Source of the DNA: Tribonema minus | Taxonomy: Eukaryota; Sar; Xanthophyceae; Tribonematales; Tribonemataceae | NCBI GenBank assembly: GCA_017506865.1 | Contig: JAFCMP010000510.1 | Coordinates: 744,001 to 808,000 of the forward strand | Direction: 5' to 3' | DNA length: 64,000 nucleotides | Shown here: positions 42,901 through 53,600 of the stretch, one piece after another | Numbering within the stretch: position 1 is the stretch's first letter | How the letters are laid out: each line of letters opens with the position of its first letter | The notes under the pieces: model-generated | The model's input: only the letters and a program-made list of their open reading frames with translations | Database searches by the model: none | Told to the model about the DNA's origin: nothing | Translations under genes and position numbers: made by a program

Positions 42901-45900
42901 GTGAGGGTTAGGGTTAGGGTAGGACCTGCAGCGCAGGGGCGCAAGGGCGGCAAAGGCGATGAGTACGGCGCCGCTGAATAGGGTTAGGTTAGGGTTGAAA
43001 TAGACATCAGGGTAGACGTCATGTGAAGTGCGGGAGCGCGGCTCAGCAGTCTGCAGCAGCGCTTTGCAGTATGCAGCAGCAGCAGCGCTTTGCAGTATGC
43101 AGCAGCAGCAGCGCTCGGCGGTAAATCTGCCTGCAGCAGCGCTTGGCAGTCTGCAGCAGCAATAAGCTCTATGCAGCAACGCTCAGCAGTCTGCTGCGGC
43201 ACATCCGATGCTCAGCAGTCTGCAGCAGCATCCAGTCTGCAGCAACAATTTGTCTGCAGCAACGCTCAGCAGTCTGCAGCAATGCTCAACAGTCTGCAGC
43301 AGCAATTATGACTGCAGCAACGCTCAGCAGTGGTTTTGCGGCAGCTTCCATCGCAATCTTAGCATCATGAACGGTCTGCAGCAACGCTCGGCAGTGTGCA
43401 GCAACGCTCGGCGGTAACTCTGTCTGCAGCCCCGGTCGCCAGTCTGCACCAGCACATCTGCGGCAGCGTTACAGAAGTCTGCAGCAGCAACGCTCAGGAG
43501 TCTGCAGCAGCGCTCACCGGTCTGCAGCAGCAATTCTGCCTGCAGCAACACTCAGCAGTAGCAGTCTGCAGCATCCATTACCATGGTAAATGGGGTTTCA
43601 AGATCCTGCAATGCCAATTATAATTGGTATTACTCATTTTCGAAAAGCAACCTGCAGCAGCAATTCTGTCTGCAGCAACGCTCAGCGGTCTGAAGCAGCA
43701 ATTCTGCCTGCAGCAATGCTCAGCAGTCTGCAGCAGCGCTCACCGTGGTCAGGCCCGTCACCGGCTGCGTCTCGAGGCGCTTCTGCACGGCCTGCGCGCG
43801 GCGGTTGCGACAGTTGCGGGGGCGCAGCAGACGGTGGGATCGAGTGAGTCCAAGTCTGAGTCAGAGTACAAGTGCGACATCAACGGGGTGTGTGGGAACC
43901 ACCTGATTTCATTACAATATAAAAATGGTGGCACTGTTTGGCTCGTGGCCGATTGCCGCAGCAGCGGCGACCACGGTCATTGGTGGAAGGCATTCAACTT
44001 GACAGCTAACCACACCTTGCTGCCTGGAGCTCTACGATCTTTTGATTCGTTTCCATGTTATGGTAACAGCTGCGACATGTCTTCCAAGCCGGACGTCCCG
44101 GACATGAGCCATATGATGAAATTCGTGTATTTGCGTCGTTCCACTTCTGGGTAGGGTTGGGGTTAGGGTTAGGGGGAACTACGCAGGACGTGCACACGAC
44201 TAGACGTCTGCCGCGACTGTATTGTTGTTAAAGTACAAGGGACTGAACGGTTCAACATCAGTGCACTTGTACTGCGGTGGCGGCGCAACGGTTGCAGGGG
44301 CACGGCACACATGGCACTCCTGGGGGAGTCAGCAGTTGCAGCACTTGAAGTGAGTACATCAGCAGGGTACTAGAAGTACATCGACGCGCGCTCTCTCAAA
44401 GACACTTGATCACGACGTAGATGTTGATTTTGGTGGCAAGCTTGCCATCCGTCGTCTGAGGCTTTTTCGCGCCCTAATTGAGAATTGACTCATCAACGAG
44501 CCAGATCGCGCGCTGTCGCTTACAATGCGTGGTCTTGAACAATGAGGCAGACGGAGCACTCCTCCTTGGAGTATGACTTGAAGTTGACCCAAGTACTTCA
44601 GCAGGTATACTAGAAGTAAATCGACGCGCATCGTCACAGGGTAAAAGCAGGTTCTGGCAGCAAGCTTTCCTGATCTGGACTTGTTCGCGCCTTGCGCGAG
44701 AACAGGTTAATCAACAAGCACATGGCGCGCTGTCACCTCTAATGCGCGGTCTTGCTCGACGAGGCAGACGAAGCACTCCTCCTTGACGTATGACTTGAAG
44801 TAAATCAAGTACTTCAGCAGTACAGTAGAAGTGAGTTGACGCGCATCGATGCACTTGGCCGCAAGGTACATGAAGATTCCGGTAGCAGGCTTGCCATCAA
44901 TCATCTGGACGTGCCCTGAGCGAGAACTAATTCATACAACAAGCAAATTGCGCGCTGTCACCTCTAACGCGCGGTCTTGAACGATGAGGCAGATCGAGCA
45001 CTCCTCCTTCACGCGGAATGGATGAGGAATCTGCGACAGCAGCAGCAGCAACGCATTCAGAAAGAGGGGCACGCGGGGAGGGGGGGGGGGGGGTTAGCAG
45101 CATCACCAGTGAAATGCTGGGGGGGGGGGGGGAATTGCTGTTAAAAATGCTTGGTAGTCACACCAAACCCCCTGACATGTCTACATGATGGAAATATGTC
45201 AAAGGCAGAACGGATGAGGAATCTGCGCCAGCCGCAGCAGCGACAAGGTTTGAGGGGCGCGCGCGCGGGGGGGGGGGGGGGGGGGGGGGTCGGCTGTGAC
45301 ATGACAGGCTTGTGTTGCCAGAGAAAGAAGAGTCTGTGCAGTGATCCAGTTGAACAATCGAGCGTCGGGTGGAACTGTGAAGAAGGTCACAGATGCGCGT
45401 ACAACAAGCTCGTTGCTTGCGCCAGCCAGAGCAGGATGACTGGCCTGCTTGCGCCGCACAGCAATACGTGTTTGCGTTGCTCGTGCCTGCAAGATTGAGA
45501 TTTATGTAAGAGGGTAGTGATTGCTCTCACCAAACAGTGCAGCCGTCGCACATAAGTTCGACAAAATTGGTGCCAGCCTCTGGACACCGCTTCAAAAGCC
45601 CACTGCTCGCACAATGACCCTACTGCTACCCTAACACTTGCACTTTTAGAGGAGCGAAGCTGAACTTTAAGCTTGAACCTTCGGTGCTCCTACTCCCACT
45701 TCAAGAGGGTGAAGTATACTGCTACCGGTGGTATGCATTGCCAGTAGAGTGCTGCCCTGCACGCTTAACCTCAAGCCCACCTTAATGAGCATGTGGCGCT
45801 GAGGCCGCTCGCTGCACATTTGCTGGCCCTAATTACTCCTGATTTTGACCTCAGCCCTTACCCTAGCTCTGGCGCTAGCCCTTGATGTTATTCCGAACAT

Positions 45901-48900
45901 GTTGAGCGCTGCGCTGCTGAGCGCTGCAACCTGACCCTATTTTGGTGAGACTGGTGCAGCGCGTTGTGCGCTCAAGCCGCTGGCGCTGCTTGCACATCGC
46001 GGCCTCGCCTTCGCCGACCCCTTACCCTAACCCTACCCTAACCCTAAGTGACCCTGCCCCTGCCCCTGAGCCTAGCCCTAGAGGCCTAAAATTCAAACCC
46101 CAACCCTGCTGTGCGCTGCGCGCCTCACCCTGATGAACCGGGGCTTGTGCGTGACGCGCTTGGGACACATGCACAACGCAATCTGCACCCTGGCTAATCC
46201 TCAGCCTACCCCGGACCCTATCCTAGCCCGGCGAGTACCCATAGGTGCAACCCTAACCCTAATCAAACCTAACCTGACCCTAAACCTAACCTAATCTAAA
46301 CCTAGCCCTAACCCTAAATCTGCGCGCCTCACCCTGATGAACCGGGGCTTGTGCGCGATGCGCTCCGGCAGCTTGCGCATTGCAATGTGTGCCTGCGCCG
46401 GAACGAAACGAGACGCAGACAGCGGGCGGCGTCAGAGCAGATCGTCAATGGCGGCGCATGGATAACACTTCACTTAGATAGTAACCGAATTGAATAGGTG
46501 CAACAAGCAATTGTGGCGGCCACTGGACACTAACTTCAACTGTGATAGCGAGGGGGGGAGGGGGGGGGGGGGGGGGACCGGTAATCCGCGCATCTACACG
46601 GTCGACAGAAGGCGCGTTCCGTGCAACGCGCCCGTGAATTCATCCTCAGGAAATTTCCTATAGCAAAGAACCGTCGACAGTTCGGCGTTTGCACGCTCTA
46701 AGCACAGCGTGGCAGGGCTGGGTCAGGGCGAGGGCCGCAGGCGCATGCGACCTCGTGAACGCAAGCTCATTGGTGGCCCGCCAACAGCATGACCATTCAC
46801 CTCGGTCGTTCATTCATTCGTCCACATCTAACCCTATTTCTAACCCTAAGTAGGCACCAGCTTGCCGGTAGGCAGACGGCCGCCTTCAATGTGTATGTGA
46901 AGTCAACCAAACCTAGCTGTAGTGAGGGTTTGGTTGCGATTCCTGGGCCCACCTCTGGCCTTACCCTAACCCTAACCGTAAGGGCGCAACCAAAGCGATC
47001 CTCAAGCTAACCAACACTGATCCGAACCCTGACCCAGTGACGTGGGTGAGCACTCACATCACGCGAAAGCAGGCAGTTGGTCGCTGTGCCCGAACCCTAA
47101 TCCTGCCCATAACCCTAACCCTGGCCCAGCGCATGACCCTAACTCCAGCCCCAGCGTCATCGTCGAAGTAGTAACGCAAACACTAGCAGTAATGATGTTG
47201 GCGTGTATTATATAGTGAGGCATGCACTTGTCATGCTTCAAGGAATACTGTGATCAGGCATGCACTAACCGTAGTGACGTTGGCGTCCTCACACAGCTGG
47301 GGGTTTGATGTGCCTCAACGTGCCATATAGTGAGGCATACGCTGACCGTCATGATATGGTGAGGCATACGCTGACCGTCATGATGTTGGCGTGTATGACT
47401 ATGCCTCGAGGTATCATAAAGTAGGGCGTAAACTAAATGATGTTGGCGCGTGCGCCGCAGGCACTTGTTCAGACCATTCTGTCATGAAACACAAAACAAA
47501 CAAGATCTCATACAATATGTGTACCTTTCAAAGAGCAAAAGCCGAGGGACATTACGATCATCTAGGAAGGCATACACTGACCGTAATAATGTTGGCGTGT
47601 ATCATGTATTAAGGCATACACTCACCGTAATGATGTTGGCGTCCTCAAACAGCTGGGTCTTATACGCGTGAGCCGCAACAGCATTTGCTCACACGATCAT
47701 GTCTTAGAGCAAAAAAAGACAAGATCTCAGGCAATATGTGTACTTCTCAAAAAGCACAAGCCCGAAATAAAATACGATGCGGCATGCACTGACCGTAATG
47801 ATGTTGGCGTCCTCAAACAGCTGGGTCTTGGACGCGTGCGCCGCCGGCTTTTTCGCGAGGTACTCTGTCAGCGCCGCTACCGCTTTCTCCACCTGCACAT
47901 CAGCGGAGGGCAACGGCAGTCGTAGGACAGCAACACAAGAAATGATGTTCTTCTGGCTTGAAGCATGCGAACGCGAGTGCGCTGTGTGGACAAAACGATC
48001 TCTGCCTTAGTTCCTTCCCTGGCATAGCAACTGTTGCTGCAATAATATCATTATACATACCGTATTCGTACTGCCTTCTCCACCTGCACAGCAGCAGAGA
48101 GCAAAGGCGGTAGTAGGACATCGATACTTTGAAGTACAAGAAAGGATATTCATCTTGCTTACTGCGTGCAAGCTGCGTGGTAAAACGACGCCATGACGTT
48201 CCTCTTTCCCTGGCACAACAACTGTGACTGCTATGGCATCATACATACCGTATGCATACCGCCGTCTCCACCTGTGCATCAGCGGAGCGCAACAGTGGCA
48301 GCAATCTGAGCTTGAGTGGACCTCCCCCCCCTGTGTGTGCTTTCAGGACTTGCTGCAGCGATGCTGCCCCCCATACCCCTCCCCTCTCCCCTCCATACTC
48401 AGGGTTGGGTTTTCCTCATGTCTCCATGTAATTTTAAAGTTCTATTGCCATTACGCAATATGCCCGGCGTGGCCAAATAGGTGACAAAAAGTAATTGTTC
48501 AATGCTACAGGTTCTTCTTGGCGCCGTGCAAACACGGGCAAGGTGCGCAAGCATGATAATTGTCAGGGTTAGGGTGAGAGTTAGGAAACTTTGCAGGCGC
48601 GATGCAGCCGCTGCCACCTGTGCAGTGACAAGGGCAAAGAATTGGCGCCTTCGTGCGCTTTGTAGGGCGTGAAATGCCAACCTTCTTCGCTTTCCCCGCG
48701 CAACGGCCGTCACCGCCACCTCATCTCAACACACACGCTATTTTTGTGCATTGACTGCAATGGCAGTGTTAGCTGATGCACATTACTCAAAGCCCAGCTA
48801 AAGTGGTAGTGCATCGGCAGTATATTATATGCGAGGTGTACATACATGCCTGCGTGTAATATCACACCAATTTTCTCTCTGACAATTGCGACTGCAATCT

Positions 48901-50315
48901 TCACATTGACTGCCATTGCAGCGTAGGTGGTTGCACATTGTTCGAAACATAGCGTAGTAGTGCTTCAACAGTATATGTAAAAGTACGTCACCAAGTACGG
49001 GCTGGCGCAACCCGTGCCATCACGTGCACTGTGCGATACCACCAGTATTCCTCTGACAACTGCGACTGTAACCATGATTGAACGCACAGTACGCAAGGTC
49101 AGCTGCAATTCTGCAGCTGACCATGGGCGTCCAGATAAGCGGGGCGATGTTCAGCGCTGCTACCCAACAGGCCCGGTCAACCGCCTCAGTTGACTCAATC
49201 GTCAACCGATCAAGAGACGTACTGATGCAATAGTGGCCATCGGTATTCATTGAGTTACTTGAGTACCCGCTTAGACACCTGCAATCGATCCACAAATCCT
49301 CTTTATAGTTGTTGACACATCTCTGTAGTGCCCGAAAAAACCCTAAGGTCTACAGACATGTCTATGCATGTATATGACAGTTCAGCCTGTTCTTGGTTCA
49401 TTTTCTGAATTGGTCAGAATGGATAGAACGCAAGCATGTCTGTAACGTTTTGCACGAAACAGTCAATTAACGTCGGTTGAGAAGCCTGTCTGCTTATGCT
49501 TTCAATGGTTTGAATGGCGACAAAATCATGGACATGGTGCAACACTGTGCTGCTGGTCCCCAGATACTTGGCGGTGCTTACGCTCAGTCCCGAGATTGGC
49601 AAGAGGCCACCCCACGGCAATCGAGCACATGGTGCGCCGGCCAACTTGTTGCTGCTTCGGTTAGTGGCCAGAAGTCTACACCACATGTGGCCAACTTGTT
49701 GCTGCTTAGGTTAGTGGCCAGAAGTCTACACCACATGAACAACACGCAGGCCAACAAAATTAGCTGTTTGCAGCACGGCTCACAATCGAAGACCGAATTA
49801 GTCAAACCCAGCCCTAATGTTGGCTGCATATGATGCTGTAGTCGAAGTGGTCTGGTCACAGGCATCATAATGGCTGACATTTTAGAGGCCGACAAGTTAA
49901 ATCCTGCCCTAATATTGGCGAAGGCTGCACATGATGCTGTAGTCGAAGTCGTCTGGTCACAGGCATCATAATAAAAATAGGTGGTGCAATTCTATAACGA
50001 CTTCAGCAAACACCTGCATGCTGACTTGACATCCAGAGCCACAGCTGCTGAGCTTTCAGGCGGGACAGCTTTGCTCGACGCGCTGCCAGCACCGCGTACC
50101 TGAGCCTGGTCGAGCATATTGGGCAGCTCGGGCAGTTCTTTCCTCGCTTGCTTCGGCTCCCCGCCAGCGCCATCGCCTGCGCCGCCGTCGGTACCGTCAC
50201 TGTCGCCATCCTCAACTTGATCCTCGTTGTCTGGCTGCGGCTCTTGCTGCTGCTGCTCTTGCACCTCTTCAACTTCCACCTCCTGCTGCTGCGCCTTCCC
50301 CTTGGTGCGAGCCAT
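33955..50315 (-). CDS. Ribosomal L1-domain nucleolar protein (RSL1D1/Utp30/Cic1-like) with a giant Ala/Lys/Gly tail
   Basis: Family members bind pre-rRNA or assembling subunits in the nucleolus. Exons in transcript order: 50315-50100, 47892-47794, 46392-46333, 45030-44962, 43791-43744, 42656-42562, 41122-40973, 39771-39704, 38123-38074, 37080-37021 and 35415-33955. All junctions keep phase, giving 791 residues. The acidic Gln-rich N-terminus is followed by the L1 domain: VEKAVAALTEYL, KPRFIRIPHPFR, EECSICLIVQDRALE, LTLTQVKKEYVQFKDKREL, VLGKPFIAKNRLPSAVK, TFLRMNRGNCLGVKVGNTNM, GKWDNIQSINIRG and SLPIYISQAL. These follow the order of RSL1D1-type proteins, including the late KW..(I/V)(Q/K) strand. 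The last exon, 486 residues, is a basic KGGKKGG/AAAPA repeat tail with a nucleolar-protein flavour, longer than the whole L1 domain. Family call confident; ortholog choice open. Confidence 0.9.
34480..35030 (-). repeat. In-frame tail repeats within the RSL1D1-like coding sequence
   Basis: Five to six degenerate units of about 30-35 residues. Each has a GGKKGGKKGGG-like basic knot followed by AAQAPAAAAP-type alanine-rich sequence. They lie inside the last coding exon. The reverse strand is open over the same stretch only because of composition. Confidence 0.85.
35555..35615 (-). repeat. Head echo of the last RSL1D1-like exon
   Basis: The acceptor region before exon 35415 (the revcomp of CCTGCAG-GGTAGCGGGTAGCG and about 35 bp beyond) is repeated at 35570-35610, upstream in transcript sense. 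Only the first bases of the exon match. Confidence 0.7.
35770..35850. repeat. Long G runs (C in the RSL1D1-like transcript)
   Basis: An uninterrupted run of about 20 G starts near 35776 and others follow at 35830-35850. Such runs recur near acceptors in this window. Confidence 0.7.
36120..36530 (-). repeat. Tandem array of about 89-bp units, tail echoes of exon 37080-37021
   Basis: Four to five units, each holding GGCTGA(G/C)CTGATGTGGATGATAGAAG, a degraded copy of the exon end that codes IYISQA, plus a GCGCAGTGCTCAATTGTGACC segment. A better tail echo is at 36893-36930. All are downstream in transcript sense. Confidence 0.8.
37140..37475 (-). repeat. Head echoes of RSL1D1-like exon 37080-37021
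   Basis: Copies of the exon start (coding SINIRGLSG, acceptor TGCAG) lie near 37155-37215, 37288-37325 and 37420-37472, upstream in transcript sense. Confidence 0.8.
38640..38705. repeat. 18-bp tandem repeat
   Basis: About four units of GTTGAATGAATGAA(A/G)CAA. Intronic and simple in sequence. Confidence 0.85.
38970..39640 (-). repeat. Tail echoes of RSL1D1-like exon 39771-39704
   Basis: GACTCACCCTGCATGACGT, the revcomp of the exon end coding NVMQ with its GTGAGT donor, recurs near 39000, 39162, 39312, 39478 and 39592, in units of roughly 120-160 bp. The units share CAGTCTACGCTCAGTTGTGG and GTGCAGAGCGACGC. All lie downstream in transcript sense. Confidence 0.85.
40020..40750 (-). repeat. Tail echoes of RSL1D1-like exon 41122-40973
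   Basis: Three strong copies of the exon end (coding AAARDNTFLRMNRGK, with GTGAGT or similar donors) lie at about 40390-40455, 40538-40600 and 40680-40750. A weaker one is at 40022-40060. Units are spaced about 150 bp and separated by AT-rich sequence. Confidence 0.85.
40866..40950 (+). repeat. Dispersed repeat B, copy
   Basis: The unit reads CTCGCTCAGGGCGCAAAA, then AGCCCAGATGAATGGCATCTAA and CTTGCTGTACGGAATCTTGTG. Related copies lie at 1132-1160 (short), 44405-44500, 44638-44715, 44858-44945, 58250-58320 (these inverted) and 63098-63190. Confidence 0.7.
41225..41805 (-). repeat. Head echoes of RSL1D1-like exon 41122-40973 with dispersed repeat A, copy 4
   Basis: Echoes of the exon start (coding ITDFMTEVLGKPFIAK) lie at 41233-41290, 41588-41628 and 41768-41800, upstream in transcript sense. 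Repeat A occupies about 41405-41545, in the same sense as the gene transcript, between the first and second echo. Confidence 0.8.
42000..42490 (-). repeat. Tail echoes of RSL1D1-like exon 42656-42562
   Basis: Copies of the exon end (coding DKRELLAQHDLF) lie at about 42000-42035, 42140-42180, 42320-42385 and 42425-42490. A head echo (CAGGACCTGCAATGCGC) is at 42755-42785, on the other side of the exon. Confidence 0.85.
43035..43740. repeat. CTGCAGCAGCGCTCAGCAGT minisatellite
   Basis: About 25 or more degenerate units of 20-30 bp built from CTGCAGCA and GCTCAGCAGT, directly downstream in transcript sense of exon 43791-43744. On the - strand the units resemble TGCTGCAG acceptors. It reads open in several frames, rich in Gln/Ala/Ser. 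Confidence 0.85.
43922..44062 (+). repeat. Dispersed repeat A, copy 5
   Basis: Longest copy seen, with a small insertion after GGTGGAAGGCA. It is opposite in sense to the host RSL1D1-like gene. Confidence 0.85.
44405..44945 (-). repeat. Tail echoes of RSL1D1-like exon 45030-44962 carrying repeat B
   Basis: Two units of about 210 bp copy the exon end (coding KEECSVCLI and KEECFVCLV, near 44530-44580 and 44745-44795). Both units, and the sequence next to the true exon, include a repeat B segment. This makes three regularly spaced B copies at 44405, 44638 and 44858. Confidence 0.8.
45060..45295. repeat. G-run cluster and head echo of exon 45030-44962
   Basis: G runs at 45076-45094, 45119-45133 and 45267-45289 are C runs in the transcript, upstream of the acceptor at 45031. 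45205-45245 echoes the acceptor and exon start (revcomp of GATGAGGAATCTGCG, coding IPHPF). Confidence 0.75.
46075..46140 (-). repeat. Tail echo of RSL1D1-like exon 46392-46333
   Basis: Copy of the exon end (coding KPRFIR plus a GTGAGG donor). Weaker echoes lie near 45780-45820 and 45945-45995. Surrounding sequence is rich in CCCTAA words (46020-46060, 46240-46320). Confidence 0.75.
47270..47665 (-). repeat. Tail echoes of RSL1D1-like exon 47892-47794
   Basis: The exon end (coding TQLFEDANIIT, donor GT(C/G)AGTG) recurs at about 47262-47300, 47370-47398, 47428-47460, 47568-47602 and 47608-47665. Head echoes (CTCCACCTG(T)GCA) lie at 48070-48092, 48265-48288 and 48608-48625, on the other side. 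Confidence 0.8.
49639..49738. repeat. 50-bp tandem duplication
   Basis: Two copies of GGCCAACTTGTTGCTGCTTC and the following 30 bp differ at one position noticed. A second local repeat (TGATGCTGTAGTCGAAGT plus about 25 bp) occurs at 49831-49872 and 49933-49972. Confidence 0.9.
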
Positions 50316-50623
50316 TTTCAACGCCGCGCGTCGCTAAGCACAAGCACTCGCTGCACAAGGTTTTCAACCGCAGATGAAGCTCGCAAAAGTTCAAACTTGA
50401 AGTATTCGCATTTTTGATCGTGCTGAGCTTTTGCATCGCATCAACAGCAAACAGCCACTGCGTCCACTGCAGGAATCTGGACAGGGCATCTGCAGGTTGC
50501 CTGGCGTGCGTGCTGTGGATTTGCAAGGGATCTTGAGGAGGGTGGAGGCTTGGCCGCGATCTGAGGAATCGAGTGAGGAATCCTTGCCTTGCCTTGCTTG
50601 CTGGACTGCTGGAGGGGACGAGG
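50316..50623. promoter_or_regulatory. Probable bidirectional promoter (RSL1D1-like / NUP62-like)
   Basis: 308 bp separate the ATG of the - strand gene (50315) from that of the + strand gene (50624). Both first exons are supported by in-phase splicing, so the interval must hold both 5' ends unless untranslated exons exist. No specific motif is claimed. Confidence 0.55.
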
Positions 50624-53600
50624 ATGAGCTTCTTTGGGACGCCAGCTCCAGCAGGTGTGCAGCGCACCTGACGCACGCACATCGCGGCCAAACGCCAAAA
50701 GCTCTGCACATCGGCAAGCCTTGTAGCAAGGCGGTTGGTCGTGTCTTGACATCACTTTTACGCCCTGCCTTGCAGCCGACCTGCTCCCTCCAAGGGTTGT
50801 GGATGCCATTTGTAGCCACTGACAATTCACGAAGCTTACAGCTGATTAGGTCGGAAAGCATAGCGATGAACAGCTGCAACCGCAGAGGGCCCAAATAACT
50901 CTGCCATCCACATCCATTACTGTGGTACAGAACAGAGATATCAGAGTCAAAGTTGTTCCTGAACAGCAAAATTACTGCCAAATCAGCTCTGATGCCGCCA
51001 CAGTCAACCCCGCTTTGTATGTCCTTGCTGGCTGGAGCACATTCGATGCTCTGCATCGTGCATGCAGCGCGCACACGCTGGTCGATGGCGCCGACGCAAA
51101 CAGCCAGCGCCCAGCACTGTGCTCGGGGCCGACTAGCGCCGTTAGCAGCTGATAACTCATGCAATTTGCCATCACATCCCATTACTGCAGCTAGCGGCGC
51201 CGCGCCCTCCACGGGCTTCAGCTTCGCGTCCTCCGCGCCAGCGCCAGCGGCAACTTCAACCTTCAGTTTCAGCAGCGCGCCGGCGCCCGCAGCCGCCGGC
51301 GCAGCTCCCGCTGGAGGCAGCCTATTCGGAGCTACCGCGCCCGCACCTGCAGGAGGCGGCGGCGCAGCGGGGGGGGCATTCGGCGGCGCAGCGCCTGCGC
51401 CGGCGGCAGGGGGAGGGGGGGGGCTGTATGGGACAGCGTCAGCGCCTTCGGGGGGAGGGGGGTTGTTTGGCGCGGCGGCGCCGGCGCCGGCAGCGGCGGG
51501 GGGCGGCGGCGGCGGCGCGTTCAGCTTTGGCGGAGCTCCCGCGGCGGCGGCGCCTGCGCCTGCGGCTCCAGGTGCGTCCGTGGCATGACCGTTGTGATGT
51601 GCCTGACGGAGTGATGCGACAGTCTCGTCGCAGCATGCCCAGAGAGTCTGCGTTGATTGCGGCGCTGTGTTGCCGGCGTGCCTCGCTGCGGTGCGTTCCG
51701 GGCCTCGGGTTCGATGCGCACTCCGTCCGCACACCTACAGTAGTTCCCATGGCTCTGGTGGTGGGGGTACGGGGGCGAGTGGGGCGCTCGCGCACGCTGG
51801 CGCGCGGTTTGCTGCTCATGAGTTGTCACGTCTGCCGTACGGTGACCACATCGCCATCGGGCAACCAGCTGCATGCGGCGGCGTCAGGGACGGACACTGA
51901 TGGGGGACCGGCGGTTTCGCATCACTGTTGCGGTGCTGATGCGCTACCGCGGCACACGCTGCGCAGCACTCTCGCGGTTGCGCTTCAGCCCCAGCCTCAC
52001 GCAGACCGGGCACTGCAGTGGGGGGGGGACGAGGGGGCAGGCCTGTGAGGCGGCGCCACCTGGACCTCGTACCCACACCGCGCTGAGCACTGTCACATGA
52101 GCACTGACCCCGCGAGAACGACCGGCGCGGCGCGGCGAACGCAAGGGGGGGCACGGTGACCTGGAGACTTACTGAGCGCTGCCCCCGCGAGCGCTGCTGC
52201 GTGCAGCGCGGCGAACGGGGGATGTATGGTGACCGTAAGGCTTGCTGAGCATCCGTCTCGCACGCGCCGCCGCCGCCGCCGCACGTCGGTGCAGCAGCAC
52301 TTCGGTGTGACCAGCGCGTCAGCAGCGCCTGTCGTAACAGCAGGGGGGGGCGGCAGCGCCGCACCGGCACGGCCGCCCTCTCAGCGCGCAACGCGCCTGG
52401 CACTGCTCGACGGCACAGTCCGCAGGCACCAGAGCGCTGTCTCAGTGCCGTGAGCATGGGACCGCAGTGTGGGGGCAGCGGCCGTGACCCAACGTGACCG
52501 GCGCGACGGCTGGCTGCTTGTCGTCCGCGCGCAGAGCCGAACTTACGGTTGGCATTGGGATTAGGGTTATTGCCCTATCCGCGCTCCGATGCGGCGCGGC
52601 AGCGCTCAGCGCGCTCGCAGTGCGTCGCGGCGGCCGCCGTTGGCGGCGGCCTGCGCGCGCGCTGTACTCGGGCCGAAAAACTGAGGTTTCAAAAACTGAG
52701 GCTTCAAAACTCCAGGTGGTGCTGACACGCCGCGCGCGCCGGCGGCAGCGTACTCGGGCCGAAAACTCCTGTGCCTCGCCCCAGCGTCAAATGAGCTGGC
52801 GCGGCGGTGAATTACCTAGAGTCCGCGCGCACAGCAGCTTGCGTCGTACGTGCTTCATACCTATGGCTTCGCCGCCGCGCAGATGACATTGTAAGGCCAC
52901 TCGGCGCTGCAGTCCCCCTCACCCCCGCTCTATGCCAACAACCAGATGCCGCATTGACGGCCATCACCGCTTCATTTACGCTGCTGATCCCGAGCACCGA
53001 TCTGCTTGCTGCGCGTCACAGCCACGTCCGCGTTCAGCTTTGGCGGCGCGCCGGCGCCAGCGGCGCCGGCGCCGGCAGCAGCGGCGCCAGCGCCAGGTGA
53101 GTCCTTCGGGTACAATCGCATGTTGATCGTGAAGCGTGCTGTACCGTCTGGAGGCAGGGGAGGCAGGTACGTATGCAAATCGTCACTGCGGAGCGCTGCC
53201 GCGTTGTGATGTTGGATAACGGCCGCGTTGATCGCCGGGGAGGCATGCAGTTGCAGCAGCAGCGGCAGCAGCGGCGGCAGCGGCAGCGGCAGCACCCGCG
53301 CTATCGGCAGCTGAATCACGGCTGCAGTGATGTCATGATGCCATACATGCAGGGAAGTACTTGTGCCTGATGCAAGATGAGCTTTGTGAAAGGCCCCGGC
53401 CGCGTCTCGCCGCCGCTAGCTGCGGCCACAGCACGCCAGCAGCACGCAGTCGCGGACCACGCACTGTTGGAGTGTTGAAGTGTGCACAAAAACACCCGGA
53501 GCAGCAGACACACCTTGGGGAACTTGGAGCTCCAGGCCGCCTCTTGACAGCTGCAAGGCAGGCTGGACTATGTACATACCTTACACACCTTAAGGACTCT

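Noticed and set aside
43035..43740. CRISPR-like or satellite array
   Set aside because: Units are degenerate, contiguous and without unique spacers, and they lie in an intron of a eukaryotic gene.
44707..44904. Open frame containing IDGKPATGIFMYLAAK and EECFVCLV, at first taken for a RING-type exon
   Set aside because: The first part is dispersed repeat B. The second is a tail echo of RSL1D1-like exon 45030-44962. The CxxC there is part of the L1-domain segment, not a zinc finger.
50391..51734. 447-codon open frame on the - strand opposite the first NUP62 exons
   Set aside because: It is Pro/Ala-rich because it is antisense to the Gly/Ala/Pro FG exon 51191-51571. The + strand gives a phase-consistent, recognisable FG nucleoporin.
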